Positions 34,408 to 46,750 of a DNA stretch of 64,000 nucleotides are shown in pieces; the first letter of the stretch is position 1, and each line of letters starts with the position of its first letter. Below the pieces are notes generated by a model, which worked only from the letters and a program-made list of their open reading frames with translations, searched no databases and was not told the DNA's origin. This DNA comes from Clavelina lepadiformis (Eukaryota > Chordata > Ascidiacea > Aplousobranchia > Clavelinidae): the NCBI RefSeq assembly GCF_947623445.1, contig NC_135240.1, positions 27,094,001 through 27,158,000 on the forward strand, given 5' to 3'. The position numbers were made by a program, and so were the translations under genes.

Positions 34408-36475
34408 TTACGTCACAATATTGCTATTGTTGCACAAACCACTCGTTATCCAATCAGGATGAAGATCTCGGAACCCGTCTAGACATTGTCGAACATAAGT
34501 CCATGGTATTTGGCCGCTTTCTAGGATGTCTTTGAGCAAAGCTATGTACGTGATCGCCAGCCTTAAAGTGTCGATCTGTCGAATGTTCAGTTAAACTTAA
34601 TCTGGATGATCTTAAAGCAAAGTAAAAAAGAGAATGTTGTTGCCACTAAATCTGGCAACTTACCTGTAATGCAATTATACCCAATAGTAGAAGTTTTACC
34701 TTTGACGTTTTCTTTTCGTACGGGAATCGCGGGACGCTTTGTCGAAGGTTCTCGAACGCTGAGTTGATGTTCTGGATTCGTCGCCGCTCGCGAACGCTGG
34801 CTGACGTTTTGCTTGTGTCGTCAATTTTGGAGTATTTCTGTTTATATTTTTGTGACCTTAGAAAAAGCGGTGATTTAATTATTAAAGATCATTGATTGAG
34901 AATCATCGCGTGTTACCTCTTTGAGATGCGTCTTTCTTTACTTTGTTGCCTTTGAGCGCCCACTAACGGCGATGTAACTTTTGAAGTTGCGTGAGGAAGC
35001 CCTATTCCTCCCTAAAAATGTGCAAATTTGTTATTGCACAAAACCGCTTTCTGCCAACCAGTGTACATAGAGTCTCTCTAATTAAAGAGTTAACGGTTTC
35101 TCTTACGTCATAATCTCGAAAATTGCAAGGTTGTGATGACGTCACCTTCGGGAAATCACCGTCCGATGTAGTTGCTTGTAGTGCTGACGTCAGTGTATCA
35201 AGGTAATTGTCGTTGGAGATAGACTTGAGAAAGTCCTTTTCTAAAGATTTTAAGAGATGCTTCAACTGCTACTTGTAGCAATAGTGACGCAATAATATGT
35301 GTCATTGTTATGCGATACCAACTGACCAATGTCACAGCCCCAGTCTCCAAAAAGCTGACAATGTTGCTTGCGGTCCCAGCTTACTGGATCGAGCTGAAAA
35401 TTTTGTTGAAATATAAATAAATATTCGATTATTGTTTACACTCATTCGTTGTAGGAACATTTTTGGCTGGAAATTTTAGTATCTTGACATTTAGTTTCCT
35501 AGAATCGGTCTCAAAAAAAACATCTTCTCTAACTTTCCTAATTTATCAAGGTATGACTGTCTTTACTCAAATTCACAAAAAAAGGCCAAATTAAACGTTT
35601 TCTGTTAAAAAAAAAACAACAGAATCAGAGTTTATGAACGCAGCCATCTGATACAAAAATCGTATCGATTAGTAATTCTTCGCCATTGTCTGTGGAGAGC
35701 AAAAGGAATGGCACCGACCCTGTTTTAACAAAATACAACTTAACAAGAAAGATGCTCACAGTCGATCAACCAATGGAAGAAGCAATAAAAAACCCGGAAG
35801 TTTAAAGCGAGGGGCAAGTCCAAAAACAAGTTGTCCTTAAATCAAAGATTAGTTGACAATAAGATGATTTTTTACCACTTGTTTATGGCAATGACTGCTT
35901 AACCACGACATATTAGTACAAATCCTTTCCCAATATATATGCGATAAACTACTCTTTGATTTAAGGCGAACTTGTATTTGGACTAGCCCCCCGTTTTGAA
36001 GCGTGCAAGGCAATAACTACACTGCACTAACGGCAGAAGGTGTAGCAGCGCCACCAAACCTAGAACGTGTTCACATTGACCATTGCCAAGAACAAACAGC
36101 CTATGGCGTAATTGACAAAGAAGAAATGTTCTTTTGTTAACTTTGAGTTAGCAGATTACTGGAGTTTTGTAGCTTTCGGGAAAAAGCAATACACTTTCTT
36201 GTAATATAAAAGGTTACTTATAGGAAAGAGCACTGTTACTTTTATAGATGTTTATGTAATATTACCTCATAATATGTTTTTTCTTTTGCGTCACAATGGT
36301 CCTGTTTGTTTGGGCAAAACTTCACTGCACTTTCCACAAAAATTGTTCCAATCGAAAGCTCCTGGTTTGTTGCGTCATACTTGAATTTTATTTCTGGCAA
36401 CTTCCTCGATTCGGACTTGGCTTCCACGGCGCGGGTTTGTGTCGTCATAATCAAAACATCGCGATTTATTTCCAT
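34408..36475 (-). CDS. Class II bHLH transcription factor, PTF1A/FERD3L-like, 4-5 exons
   Basis: Exons on minus: probable first 36475-36266 ([13 protein letters not shown]..., clean GTAATA donor, phase 0), 35265-35107, 35011-34917, 34856-34700, 34575-34408. All phases join. The bHLH domain spans the last two exons: basic region [19 protein letters not shown], loop [12 protein letters not shown], helix 2 [18 protein letters not shown]. The PYEK..SK.DTLRLAI.YI signature is that of the PTF1A / FERD3L / Fer group, which binds E-boxes as a heterodimer with E proteins in neural and pancreatic lineages. The C-terminal tail [15 protein letters not shown] is not known to me from relatives. The link of the first exon is inferred from phase alone. 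Confidence 0.85.
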
Positions 36476-36902
36476 TTTCTGAGTTCATGCAACGTCCAAG
36501 CAAAAAGCATAAATGCAATAAAACTGTCCCCGATAGTTTCATTTTTAAATTCCGATTTTTTTGTCTTCGTATATTTTGCTTCAATCAATAGCAGTGTGTG
36601 GTGGAAAGGTTTAGGTTGGGTGTTTGTGACGAGTGAATGGATGGAAATGGGTGAACAGCTGATGATGACGCATAATATCTGCAATTGTCGGGGTATTAAA
36701 AGCTAGTTTGCATCTGTGTTAAGAAGATTGCGGCATCTTAACGCAAAATATCTCCATGTCAGCTGTATCTCCCGCAGACATAGATTCTTATGAAATCCAC
36801 CATCTTTGTGTTCACAATTGAACTCGTTTATGTCGTAATAAATGTATTGATGACATGACCTCTAGTATTTACGGAGTCATTAAAAACATACTGTATAATA
36901 AC
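36476..36902. other. Upstream flank of the bHLH gene
   Basis: No further coding exon recognised. The core promoter of the bHLH gene should lie here if the 36475 start is right. Confidence 0.35.
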
Positions 36903-37471
36903 TAGGGTGATTATTTTTTGACCTAAAAATTGAAAATTTTGACAGATTTTGATATTAAAAAACTTTTTTTTGACAAATTTTGACATATGAAGAACTCAAG
37001 TAGTTAAATTACGCATTATTGTACAAAAATTGAAAATTTATTGTAGTAAAGAAGAGCAAAAATGTGAACGCAGACCTAGCCTATTCTGAAAAGGGAAATG
37101 AGCTAATTACAAATCACTGCCAAAAAAACTGCAACTAAGACATAACAAAAACTGTTCAATACATTTGTCTAAACTAAAGATACATGAAGTTATTGAACTA
37201 TCTAAATTCTAAAGCAAAACCGAAGCTAGAGCTGATTTACAATAAGTAGACAATGGGCCATTTAGAACAGTATAAAGTAGGCTACAAAGCGTACAATGTA
37301 AAATGTTCACCTACAGTGCAACCTCTATGACACCACAAAAATGCATTTGTAAACAATTTTGATTTGGTAAAAAATTTTGACTTTGTAAATAATTTTAACA
37401 ATTTTTGACCTAACGCTGTAAATTTGACAAATTTTTTTTTTTTTTTGACAAGTCAAAAAATAATCGCCCTA
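36903..37471. mobile_element. Non-autonomous DNA transposon with 20-bp inverted ends, about 570 bp
   Basis: The left end TAGGGTGATTATTTTTTGAC and the inverted right end TAGGGCGATTATTTTTTGAC differ at one base. The inside is rich in AAATTTTGAC-type repeats facing outward from both ends. No coding capacity; the target duplication is unclear. Superfamily not assigned. Confidence 0.8.
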
Positions 37472-37928
37472 ATTTAATAACGTATTGTTGCAATCACGAT
37501 ATAGTATCAGTGCTATAACATCGAGATCAATTCGAGATACCTTCTTACGCAACAAGTCATTGTTCATCCGCTCCACTTATCCCTTTGAGCAACTGATGGT
37601 GACGTTTTCAACCAGTACATCACGTGATTAAAACATTATGTCACCGAAAGATCCAAGCGTACGCAAAGCATTGAAGCCATACACCTGTATACCCCGCGAG
37701 CGACGTTGAAGACTGAAGTTGCAAAACGAACATTTCACTCCAGACGTTAACGAAGCAGTGACGCAAGACTCAAGCCTTATCGGTTCCTTAAAAGTGCATA
37801 ACGGAGATCTATGGACACTCAACAAGCCAGTGCCGTATCCAAGTCCAGCCACGAAATTGACGGATGAAGTGTGTGTCCGTTTAAAGGAAGCTCATGTGAC
37901 GCAAAAACAACTAACAATGTCACTTTAC
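37472..37928. other. Short gene-free spacer between two transposons
   Basis: A 72-74 codon open frame on each strand (around 37628-37937) has no family or splice context. Nothing else seen. Confidence 0.4.
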
Positions 37929-38410
37929 CAGGGGTGACGAACCTATTCGATGACGCGGGCCACTTTGTCAGTTACGGCTGAGCAAGCGGGCCGCACAATT
38001 TTTTTAACATTTTGCATAATAGTTAGCATTCAAGCACAACCGCTTCATTTGGCAGATTTTTAGCTGCTCCCGCGGCCGCAAAAAATACATCGATTGAGTG
38101 CGGCAATCTATTGAAGACATACTGCTGCGACTCAATTGTGCTATCAGCTTTTGATATCGCATTGCGCAAAGATTAGAAACAGGTGAAAGAAAGTTCAAGA
38201 CTGCTGGTCTCACCGGACGCTTCGTTCAAGACTGCTGGTCTCCCGGACGCAAAATTTAACCCTAAATTCCGGACATGTCCGGAATTTTCCGGACGGTATG
38301 GCAACCCTAATTTCCTATAAGTCCTATATGCCTTGCATGTATGGGCGTTTGTCAAATCGTTTGGTGGGCCGCACAAAATTGTTTGGCGGGCCGCAGGTTC
38401 GTCACCTCTG
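37929..38410. mobile_element. hAT-type non-autonomous element, 482 bp
   Basis: The left end CAGGGGTGACGAACCTATTC and the inverted right end CAGAGGTGACGAACCTGC pair. Both flanks carry ctttac (six of an expected eight). GCGGGCC motifs lie near each end. Inside, at about 38262-38308, is an end of the AGGGTTGCCATAT / TCCGG element family, and a 28-bp segment beginning GTTCAAGACTGCTGGTCTC is tandemly duplicated at 38194-38255. Confidence 0.75.
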
Positions 38411-39036
38411 CTTTACATATTGCAATATTAATCACCATTTACCCAAGCAAGCCTCTTTGATACGATGCCTGCGAGCATGTTTTTTGTGAAATGCACAAGA
38501 AAAGGCGAGAAAAAAATTTCGAGGGGGATTTCCCGAAAATATTCTGTTTATGAATGGTTGGCCTACGATACACTACAACCTGCCTATGAGTGGCCTAATA
38601 ATCATAAAGAAATTTAAGTTAATCACAATGATGGCCAGGTGTTAGATATGTTAATTGTCATAGTTATTGTCATATGTGCTAAAATTCGTTTTTTTCAAAG
38701 CGTTCGTAAATTGTTCGTAATTGATGTTTTGCCGAAAGGTTCAAAATATTCAATATTCGATTGAAAATAACAATCAACAGTGACGTAAAGATTCATTGTC
38801 TTCGTTGCGAGTAGCAGTAGCAGCAGCAGCATTTGGATGGAGATTTCAAGGAGAAAAGTTTTTTGACGTTATTTATTGTTGAATCCGATTAACATGAACA
38901 AAGCAGTCTTTCAAGAATATACACAAACAGAAAGTTTCTTTTTACGGTAGTTAGAGTCTTCAAATATTTCTTTTATTATATTTTCTGGACAAATTCCAGT
39001 CGAAATCGTCTTTCGGGCGCTCTCTGCTGGTCGCGA
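38411..39036. other. Gene-free flank downstream of the first ZP gene
   Basis: Holds a short AGCAGC-type run near 38814-38830 but no coding exon. It includes the 3' UTR of the minus-strand ZP gene. Confidence 0.4.
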
Positions 39037-42000
39037 TTAAGCTCTGTATTCCGGAGGTGCTTCCTCTTCTGACGTCACTTCCTCGCCTTCAACGCGTTGA
39101 GCGGATGCGTCGTGCTGAGCGCAAGCCCTGCATACAGTCCCATTTCCAGCCGATGCGGCTTTCAAAACAAATTAGCTTAAATAATCACGTGACCCGGGCA
39201 CGCTTGCGTGAATATGACGTCATACTTACTTGTCAGCTCGACCTGGTGTTTGGCGCAGTGGAAATACGGGACCACCCCCGGCTGGTTGTGGAAGAGGTCA
39301 AACGTGAGCTGGAGACGGCGGTTGATCGAGCGGAAAAGGTAAGCGATGCCGAAAACTCCGACCGCCCTGTTAATCGACATAGTCGCGTCTTAAAACTTAA
39401 GCGGTTTCGCCATTTTGCAAAAAGTCGTAATTGGAGATTTATTTCTAAACTGCTCTTGTGCGTTTTTACAAGTGGTCAGGTTTGCGTTTGGCGGAGTTGC
39501 AGTCAATCGTTTACAAATACTGCTTTGTTTGCAAACAATCGTCTTCCTATTTCCTGCCGATTGTGACGTCATTGTTATATGCTAGCACACGGTCGGTTAG
39601 TTAAAATGAATTGTGAAAAACTTAGAAACTCTTTACATGATAACGAAGTTGAAAACGAAGTTAAACGTAGAGTTTGCCGCCTTCGGTATGACGAGTTGTA
39701 TCGGGTTCGCTCTCCTGAATACGTCATTGTCGACGTCATCATCTTTGTCAGCGCCCGCTTCGCCGTCGTCGGTCGCTTTTTTCCCGACATGTGTTTCTTT
39801 CGATACCACTGAAAAAGCAACTTACTTATCGTGAAGACGCTCGTTAAACTTTTTTAAGGCAGAAATAATTAAATATTAAAACAGCGGTTTTATTTTTACC
39901 TCTAAACGGTCCGATGGTTTTGGAGATCAGGGCTTGTTCGTCCTCGTCGGCCACGTCTCGGCGCTTTCTCTTCCCGCAACTCGGGTTGCAAGCGGCCGAC
40001 GCATCGGACATTTCGCAGACGAGAGCGGCGCAATTGATGTAAAGAGCTGATTCGGTACCGTTCTGCAAATTTCATCGAATTAAATGAGACTATCTCGAAA
40101 ACTCCGGACATCGCGACACTCGGAATTATTTTGCTCTTTACCCCGGAAACGAATGCGAACATCTCAAAGGAAAATCGAACAGCGCTGTTAATTATTTCGG
40201 ACTCGAACAAAAAAGTTTCGTCGACCGGGCAGCCGTTGTCCGCCAATGTATAGCTTGTCGCGTCGTTGGGATTCGGACTCGGCGTGGCGACACAAGACCG
40301 GAGAACTAGGTTCAGATCGGCGGGAAGAACACTAGACAGCTCCCCGTAAACTCGCTCGCCGACTCTGATCTGGAACGGAAAGAAAATCAACTTACGCCGA
40401 CACATTGCAACTTCCCGGATGTATGCTGGGACCAATCCACTAACAATGCCAGTTATGACGTCACAGTGTTATCAAGTCTTTGACGGATGGCATTGAAAAT
40501 GATAAACTCGGCCACAAATAAGACGCCGACACAAATCTCTCAAACCGGGTGGTACGGGATGCCACGTCACGGGAGGTCACGCGTTGAAACCAAACAATAG
40601 ACATCTTACCGTCGCTTGTTCAGTAAACGCGCTGCCGAATGTGTTGTCGGGGAACAAATTTAGATCCAGTGGAAAAGTTCCAACTGCTGTTGCGTTGGCC
40701 TTGACGCGATTTGAGAGAGGTCGAAGTTGAAAGTTGTAGCTGAAATCGTTGACGACCGAGCACGTCGCGTTGATGTCAACGTCGATTAGGGTCTGGATTG
40801 CGTTGAACATCCGGGTCCTTATTTGCTGAGAGAACGTGGTGGTATTCCCCACGTCTGTCTGCAATGCGTTAGACGTCATACAGACCGCCAGTTACGTCAA
40901 AAAAAATTCCAAAACATTCTTACGTCCGTTGTCATTCCGCATGCTCCAAACTCCAGTTCGATGGTAATTTGTGTTCCGTCGGCGGAGTAGGTAGCGTATT
41001 GCGTTACGTTGCACGCTACGTCATTAAAGGAAAGATCTTCGGTGGTCATTCCTTGAAGCGGACAGGTCTCCAAAACGATGACCATTGCGCCATTACAGGT
41101 CAAACTAGACACGAACATCACATCTAAAAAAATTGGACTGGACTTAGGTTTCAGGTAGTGCGGTCACAGTTTTACAAGTCAGCCGCCAGGTGTTGCATTT
41201 CTCACTCTCAAACTGCCGAAGACGACACGCGTCTCGTTGGATCAGGGCTCCAATCGTCTGTGCGTTGGTGATGACGCCAAATTCGTTTGGCTGGTCGATA
41301 AAAAGTAGGTTCTCGCAGGGAAGAGTTGAATCGCCACACGCAAGCAATCTTGTAGTGTTTAAAAAGCAGAAAAAATCAAGACGACTGTGCAATTGTTACC
41401 GCCGTTTATTTAAGACCTCACCTGCCTTTACTTCTACTCATTTCGTCCAACATGTCGTTTCTCTGCTCCCTCGTTATAAAGATTATCCCGTCAAAATCTT
41501 TCATAGCTTCAATCCTGGCTCGCATCAGGTCCACAACATCGGGACTTGCGAAGGTGTGGGAAAAAATGACAACTAAAAGTATGTCGATTAATATGATGGT
41601 AGCATATTGACCGCATTAGATCTGTTTTATATTGATAATTAAATGTTATACCGAAGGCGTACTGAATCTAGCCAGTGACTTTACTCGAGTCAATTCTTCC
41701 GAAAAACTCGACCTAACTTCGGTCTAAGAAAGTACTTCACTTAATTGTCACACAACTTTGATGACTTGACTACGACTCCGTGTAATACTTACGGTATCTT
41801 GTCGTATTTGTGTCATAACGCCCCCCTGTAGGGCCACGGAAGGGTTGACCCGTAAGTCGGGGATGTACCCTGAGTGCATCTTCCAAGGCGGTGACGAAAT
41901 CGGCGTTACTGTGTTGGCATTCAGGGTATTCTCGAGCCGACAGATACGTCACAGCATCGGTCAGCGTGGGTGACGATAAATAGCTGAAACACAAGCCGAT

Positions 42001-42698
42001 GGTAACCCATAGAAATCACCTATCCCTTGCAATGACGTAAGAATTTCTGTACTTTGCGCCAGTCAGTGGATTCTGCAATTGGAAAAAAAACTGGAGACCG
42101 ACGTTTGTTTGCGCGGTGTCGTCCTCGCTGGTGAAGCCGCTCAGGATTGGAGCAACCCTATCTCGCCACGCCTGTGGAACAAACGTTACCTTCCTTCATA
42201 CTACGTACGACTAAGGTTAGTGCTGCATTTTACAGAACAGACTTAATTCGTCAAGTATGATGCTATCCTCCGTGTAGCACAGTAGCCTTTTACGATATAT
42301 CAGAACAAGCATATTAACCTCGAACTGGGAGAAATCCAAGTTTGCTGGTCCGAGAAAAAATTGCAAGCACGAATCGTCGATGGTGCTCCTCAAGTCGACT
42401 AAGAAAAGAAGGTCAAGGTCGCAAGGGACATCCGGCAAACAGGTGACGCCATTGTCCGATGACGTGAAGCCACAGGGACACCCGCATCTGACGTCATCGT
42501 TACCCCTGGATAAGCACTGGAAAGAACAACCTCCGTTGTCGGTTAGGCAGGGATCGGCTGGTAGAAGCAATGAACAGAGTTTGAAGCAACATATAACAAC
42601 AATTACCGAATGTTTCTGGCCTGCGTCCTCAGTCCTTTACCTGCCAAGACGGATACGATCAATGCCGCAGTGATAGCGGCGAAAAACAAAAGCCTCAT
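39037..42698 (-). CDS. EGF-vWA-ZP membrane protein, copy A, 13 exons
   Basis: Exons: 42698-42641, 42557-42319, 42171-42053, 41983-41793, 41572-41422, 41348-41176, 41123-40924, 40858-40610, 40369-40142, 40062-39900, 39808-39637, 39366-39230, 39158-39037. Exon 1 is a signal peptide (MRLLFFAAITAALIVSVLA). Exon 2 holds an EGF-like module (DNGGCSFQC...CGCPCGF) and the first vWA strand (LLFLVDLRSTIDD, with the DxSxS metal site degenerate). Exons 3-6 complete the vWA domain. Exons 7-10 are a ZP domain (LTCNGAMVIVLETC to LYINCAALVC) followed by the furin-type site GKRKRRD. A membrane segment spans the exon 11/12 joint (NFVIMAVGVFGIAYLF). The ZP part should polymerise; the context suggests egg coat or extracellular matrix. 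Tandem paralogue of 46751-50156. Confidence 0.88.
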
Positions 42699-44084
42699 CG
42701 TCCGACTGCTCTCAACTTCCAAATAAGCAAAAGTTTCCCTGACTTCAACTGCTGTTAACTTAATGTGGGTGGAAAACTGTAAATTGGAAACAAAACCGTT
42801 AAAGTGTGTTGTGTTATTCGCACTGATGCTGCTTCTTGTGGTTTTATCATCGTCGAATTGTAGAACGAATTACCCTCAGAATTATATTGAGCATATTTTA
42901 ATATGACATTTCCCTATTCTATGAAGGGAGGCTTTCTTATGAGACGATGCCTTGTGGTCTCAGGCGAACTTATGAAGAACTATCTTTTATTTTCATCATG
43001 ATCACTCCATCTAATTTAGTAAAATACTATGACGGTCCCTTACGTACGAACACATTATTACAATTCTGTTATCTTTTGCAAGCTGTATAAGCATACGGAT
43101 CACCTGCGCGCATGTGTTGCCCAATAATCGGCATTATGAGTCACAATACGGAAATGTTTACAGAACAATGCAACCACTGTGAGCAGTTTCCGCCGTGAGC
43201 CGGTTCGCGAAATACAGTGATAGAGATTGCATTGCCTTCGTTACGCCCCGTTTGGCCTCAGGTTTGTTTATCCAAATATGAAATAAATATTAACGCCAAC
43301 TTTTGACGCTTTAAACGTTGGTATGCCACGATCGTTGATTTGTTACATCATAAAGCTATCTCCGCTAGCATGATTGCTTGCATGAGCAGTGTGATCTAAG
43401 TCTTAAAATGGGTCAAATTGAAGAAACTTGGTGTTTGAATTTAATATTAACCACATTCTGTCATACTCTTATTGCTCTAAAGCCCAGTGTCCAATTCAGG
43501 TTTGAACCACTCAGTAGATTGTGACTCCATACGCTTCTGCTGTCAAAATGCGGTTGATGTTTCTATAGGTGTGAGTATGAACGCCAAAATATATGGGAAC
43601 CCAGCCACATGTCCTACACCTAAACAGGATTAACCGCACCGACCACCTCACAAGATATTAGAGGCTAAAAATACAAATGTGTCGATACAAGTTATAGTTT
43701 TGTATATACAGTAGCTATACAATAGGCGAATTACTACGTAATGTATGTATCAGAAATAGCAAAGCTGAATGCGGTAATCAGTAATACTGATGGACGCCTT
43801 GACTGAAACTAGCCTAACTCTTTCCTACGTACAATCTACAAATTTTTTTAACAAAATATGCACAATAGATTCATCAACTGATAATTAAATCCATGAATTC
43901 CTTTTTTAAATATCAACACACTTCGGAAAAAGTTAAATAAAGATTTTGTAATAAATTTTTTCGGCGCTTAGGCAAACCGAGATATTACTGTGTACCATTA
44001 GGTCCATTTCTTAGGAGTTAAACATGATTAAAGATCAACCGAGGACGTCACATTGTTTTAAAAATTGCGATGAGTGTCTAAATT
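42699..44084. other. Gene-free spacer between the paired ZP genes
   Basis: Upstream flank of copy A, so its promoter should be near 42700-42900. No exon or clear repeat recognised. Confidence 0.45.
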
Positions 44085-44281
44085 AGGGTTGCCATATGTC
44101 CGGATTTCCCCGGACATGTACGGAATTTTAGTGTTCAAACTGCGTCCGGGGGGAAATGCTAAAATATGCTTAAATGTCCGGAATTTTTTTAAATTTTTTG
44201 TTGCGTTACGGGTAATAATTTCATTGTTACGTCATAAACGACAATACAGCGCTCTATTTGGGATACAATGATAGGCTACAT

Positions 44282-44596
44282 CAGTGGTTCTTAAACTGGG
44301 GGGTGCGCCCCCCTTGGGGGGCGTGTAAGATTCATAAGGGGGGCGCGATAAATAACAAATGTGCATTATCTTCTACATTCTTCATTAAAGATGTGAATTA
44401 TCTTCTACACAGCCTCGAATTAAACGTTTGGTTTCCCAAAAACAACTACATCCTTCACATCCGTCACATTAATGAAAGTTAATTGAAAAGAAATTGTTGT
44501 TTTGTTTAATGCTTTTTTATTTTGTAATGAGGTGGGGCCCGGATTTTTTAGGTACCGTCAAGGGGGGGCGTGTGCCAAAAAGTTTAAGAACCCCTG
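44282..44596. mobile_element. Nested hAT-type element, 315 bp
   Basis: The ends CAGTGGTTCTTAAACT and (inverted) CAGGGGTTCTTAAACT are flanked by a perfect 8-bp duplication ggctacat (44274-44281 and 44597-44604). C- and G-rich runs lie just inside both ends. Non-coding. Confidence 0.92.
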
Positions 44597-44784
44597 GGCT
44601 ACATGGATGAGTGGAGCTGGGCTACCGGTAGTAGCTGAAGGCCTTATATCTTGGTCGATATTGCAAAATTTAGAACATGTCTGAAACGATAAGAGCGTAT
44701 ATTCGCTGAAGAAAATTATAAAGCAGTAGAAAATTAGGGCAACAACAAGTCTGTTGCAGACCAAATGAGAATACCAAGGAAATT

Positions 44785-44881
44785 GTCGTTTGTTTAATGC
44801 TTAATGATTTCGAAGTGGGCCGCGGGTTTTGTTCGCACCGTCAAGGTGGGGTGCCTCTCCATAAGTTTTAGAACCCCTGTT
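44785..44881. mobile_element. Diverged right end of the 44282 element family
   Basis: Shares GTTTAATGCTT, CACCGTCAAGGTGGGGTGC and TTTTAGAACCCCTG with the right third of the element at 44282-44596, at clearly lower identity. No left end was found, so this is a truncated older copy. Confidence 0.7.
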
Positions 44882-45189
44882 CTAGTTGAAGATGCGAGCC
44901 GAATATGTTAAGTGCTAAGATTTAATTTTGTTTTGTATGTTTTGTTTTGTAATTTAATTTGTAATTTTGAGATCACCGGAGGTCAACTCAGAGATGACCC
45001 AATACCCTAGTGAATTAACGACACTATGTTCAAAAATCCACTCCGGTATACAATGGATAGGCAAAGCATTGCTAGTGCGACGTCATATTGACAGACAATG
45101 TGTTCATACCTCATTTAAAAAACCGCTAGTGGGCACTAAAGAGTGTCCGGATTTTAGGCCACGAAAATATGGTAACCCTACTCTAAATT

Positions 45190-45927
45190 GCTGGTAGGCT
45201 GTGGCCGTGTTTCAGTTGCTTGGTTCCACAAGGCAACAGCACGTATAGTAGTAAATGAATTCAAATTTTGTCGCATCTAATTGCCGTCTCCTATCTGTCT
45301 GTGGCTGTCACGATATGTTGGTCGCAGATAACTATGCAAAGAAAGCATCCCTGTACCTGAGGTTTTGTATTGGTAGGACGCGCAAGCCATCGACAACATA
45401 TTCCTGTCTTGCCGTAGGGGAACTCCCACCTCCAACTGTCGATTACAAAAAGTTGAGCTGGGCAATGAAAGTCATCTTCTGGTATAGTTACTAAGCTAAA
45501 GCTATGACTCGAAGGTAACGCATGATTCAGTGTACCATGTTTTAATGTCTCTCGCCTGCAAGATCCTGGAATTGAACAACAATTTAGATTTCCCGTCTCC
45601 AATAGATATGCTTCTTCGATTGAACAACTTCTGTTGAAACACAAGAAGCCATGCACTCCGGCAATGCAGGGTATCTTGCTACAACAAATTATTCATTATC
45701 ATCATTATTGCACGGCCAGTGCCAAGACCGTGAGTTCCCTCCTTAGAACGTTTTCTTTCATTTCTCAATTTTCGCCTAATTCTTTCGTTGATTGCTTTGC
45801 TTTAAAGCTTATAGTCTCAATTTTCCTTCATCCGGCTGCAAATAAAGTTTTTATTGCTTAGTGTTGAAAGTTTGTTCTGCCTGGGAAGCACTCATCAAGA
45901 AGAGCTTTCACGTTCAATCACGTAGAT
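45190..45927. other. Gene-free spacer
   Basis: Open frames of 79 codons (plus, 45255-45494) and 121 codons (minus, 45291-45656) overlap and have no family. I see no splice-supported exon. Confidence 0.4.
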
Positions 45928-46397
45928 CAGGGGTGTCAAACTCAATCGCACCAGGGACCAAAACTCAAAACTTACTTAACGCCACGGCCGTAAGGATAAA
46001 TCTTGATTGAACGTTTCGTGACACGAGTACATGAATTGGAACATGCAGCGAAACAACGCCAAATTTTTGTAGTTTTTGATGATTTTTGACTGGGCTATTT
46101 TTGATTATTCTTCTCTTACATCATTATGTTTCATTCATTTCCTTGCAAAAGCATTAAATAATTAACAAACAATAAAGAGAAAAGCAGCCCAGATTCCAAG
46201 CGTTAGAATAAATCGATTTATTCTATCGCATGGTGGGGCAACTGCTGTATTGTGCGATTTGTTATAATCTTGTTTCTTGCTTGAAAAAAGCAAGTTAAAC
46301 TGTACAATGATCTCACGGGCCGGAAATAGTTCAATGTATAAAATAACTACGCGGGCCAAGTTTTATTGTAAAGCGGGCCGGGAGTTTGACACCTATG
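45928..46397. mobile_element. hAT-type non-autonomous element, 470 bp
   Basis: The left end CAGGGGTGTCAAACTC and the inverted right end CATAGGTGTCAAACTCC pair. A perfect 8-bp duplication acgtagat flanks it (45920-45927 and 46398-46405). GGGCCGG-type motifs are present inside. No transposase. Confidence 0.92.
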
Positions 46398-46405
46398 ACG
46401 TAGAT

Positions 46406-46750
46406 TGTCGGACATAAATCCATTTAATCGTACGCTCTTTCCTGCCGCTAAACGACTGGCTAGTGACCTTATAGACGGGGACTCAATCAATCGCTACTTT
46501 TTCAATTGGTTGTTTTGCTGCACATGTCTCGTGTGATTACTTAATCCCCTCACGAATGAATGCAAACAAGTAGGTGGGTTAGCGGGTTTTACTAATGTTG
46601 TTGATTCTCACCCATGTCATTCCACGCAGTGCCGCGCAAATCGCCCAAATGTAAGTCTGTCGCACAACATGTACAACCGGTCGGTTTTATTCCGTCTAAA
46701 GCAACATATTACATCGCACGAATTAATTTCGCTCTAACATTTCCACCACT
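46406..46750. other. 3' flank of the second ZP gene
   Basis: Probable 3' UTR of the minus-strand gene. No other feature recognised. Confidence 0.4.

Larger units (their letters stand above)
44085..45181. mobile_element. hAT-like non-autonomous element (AGGGTTGCCATAT family), 1.1 kb, hosting another element
   Basis: The left end AGGGTTGCCATATGTCCGG pairs with the inverted right end AGGGTTACCATATTTTCG. The 8-bp flank tctaaatt repeats at 44077-44084 and 45182-45189. The ends are related to those of the ATGTCCTC elements at 530 and 9628. A second hAT element sits inside at 44282-44596. Confidence 0.8.

Noticed and set aside
34860-34920. HAND or TWIST identity for the bHLH gene
   Set aside because: The loop PYEKKTSK and helix 2 [11 protein letters not shown] fit PTF1A/FERD3L better than the PxDxKLSKIxTLxLA pattern of HAND and TWIST.
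38814-38832. AGCAGC run as a coding poly-residue tract
   Set aside because: Only a handful of units and no open frame or splice context around it.
39057-39566. 169-codon plus frame opposite ZP copy A
   Set aside because: Antisense to the last two exons of copy A, which join in phase and complete the protein.
45291-45656. 121-codon minus frame in the spacer between the ZP genes
   Set aside because: Overlaps another frame on the plus strand, lacks recognisable motifs and splice support.
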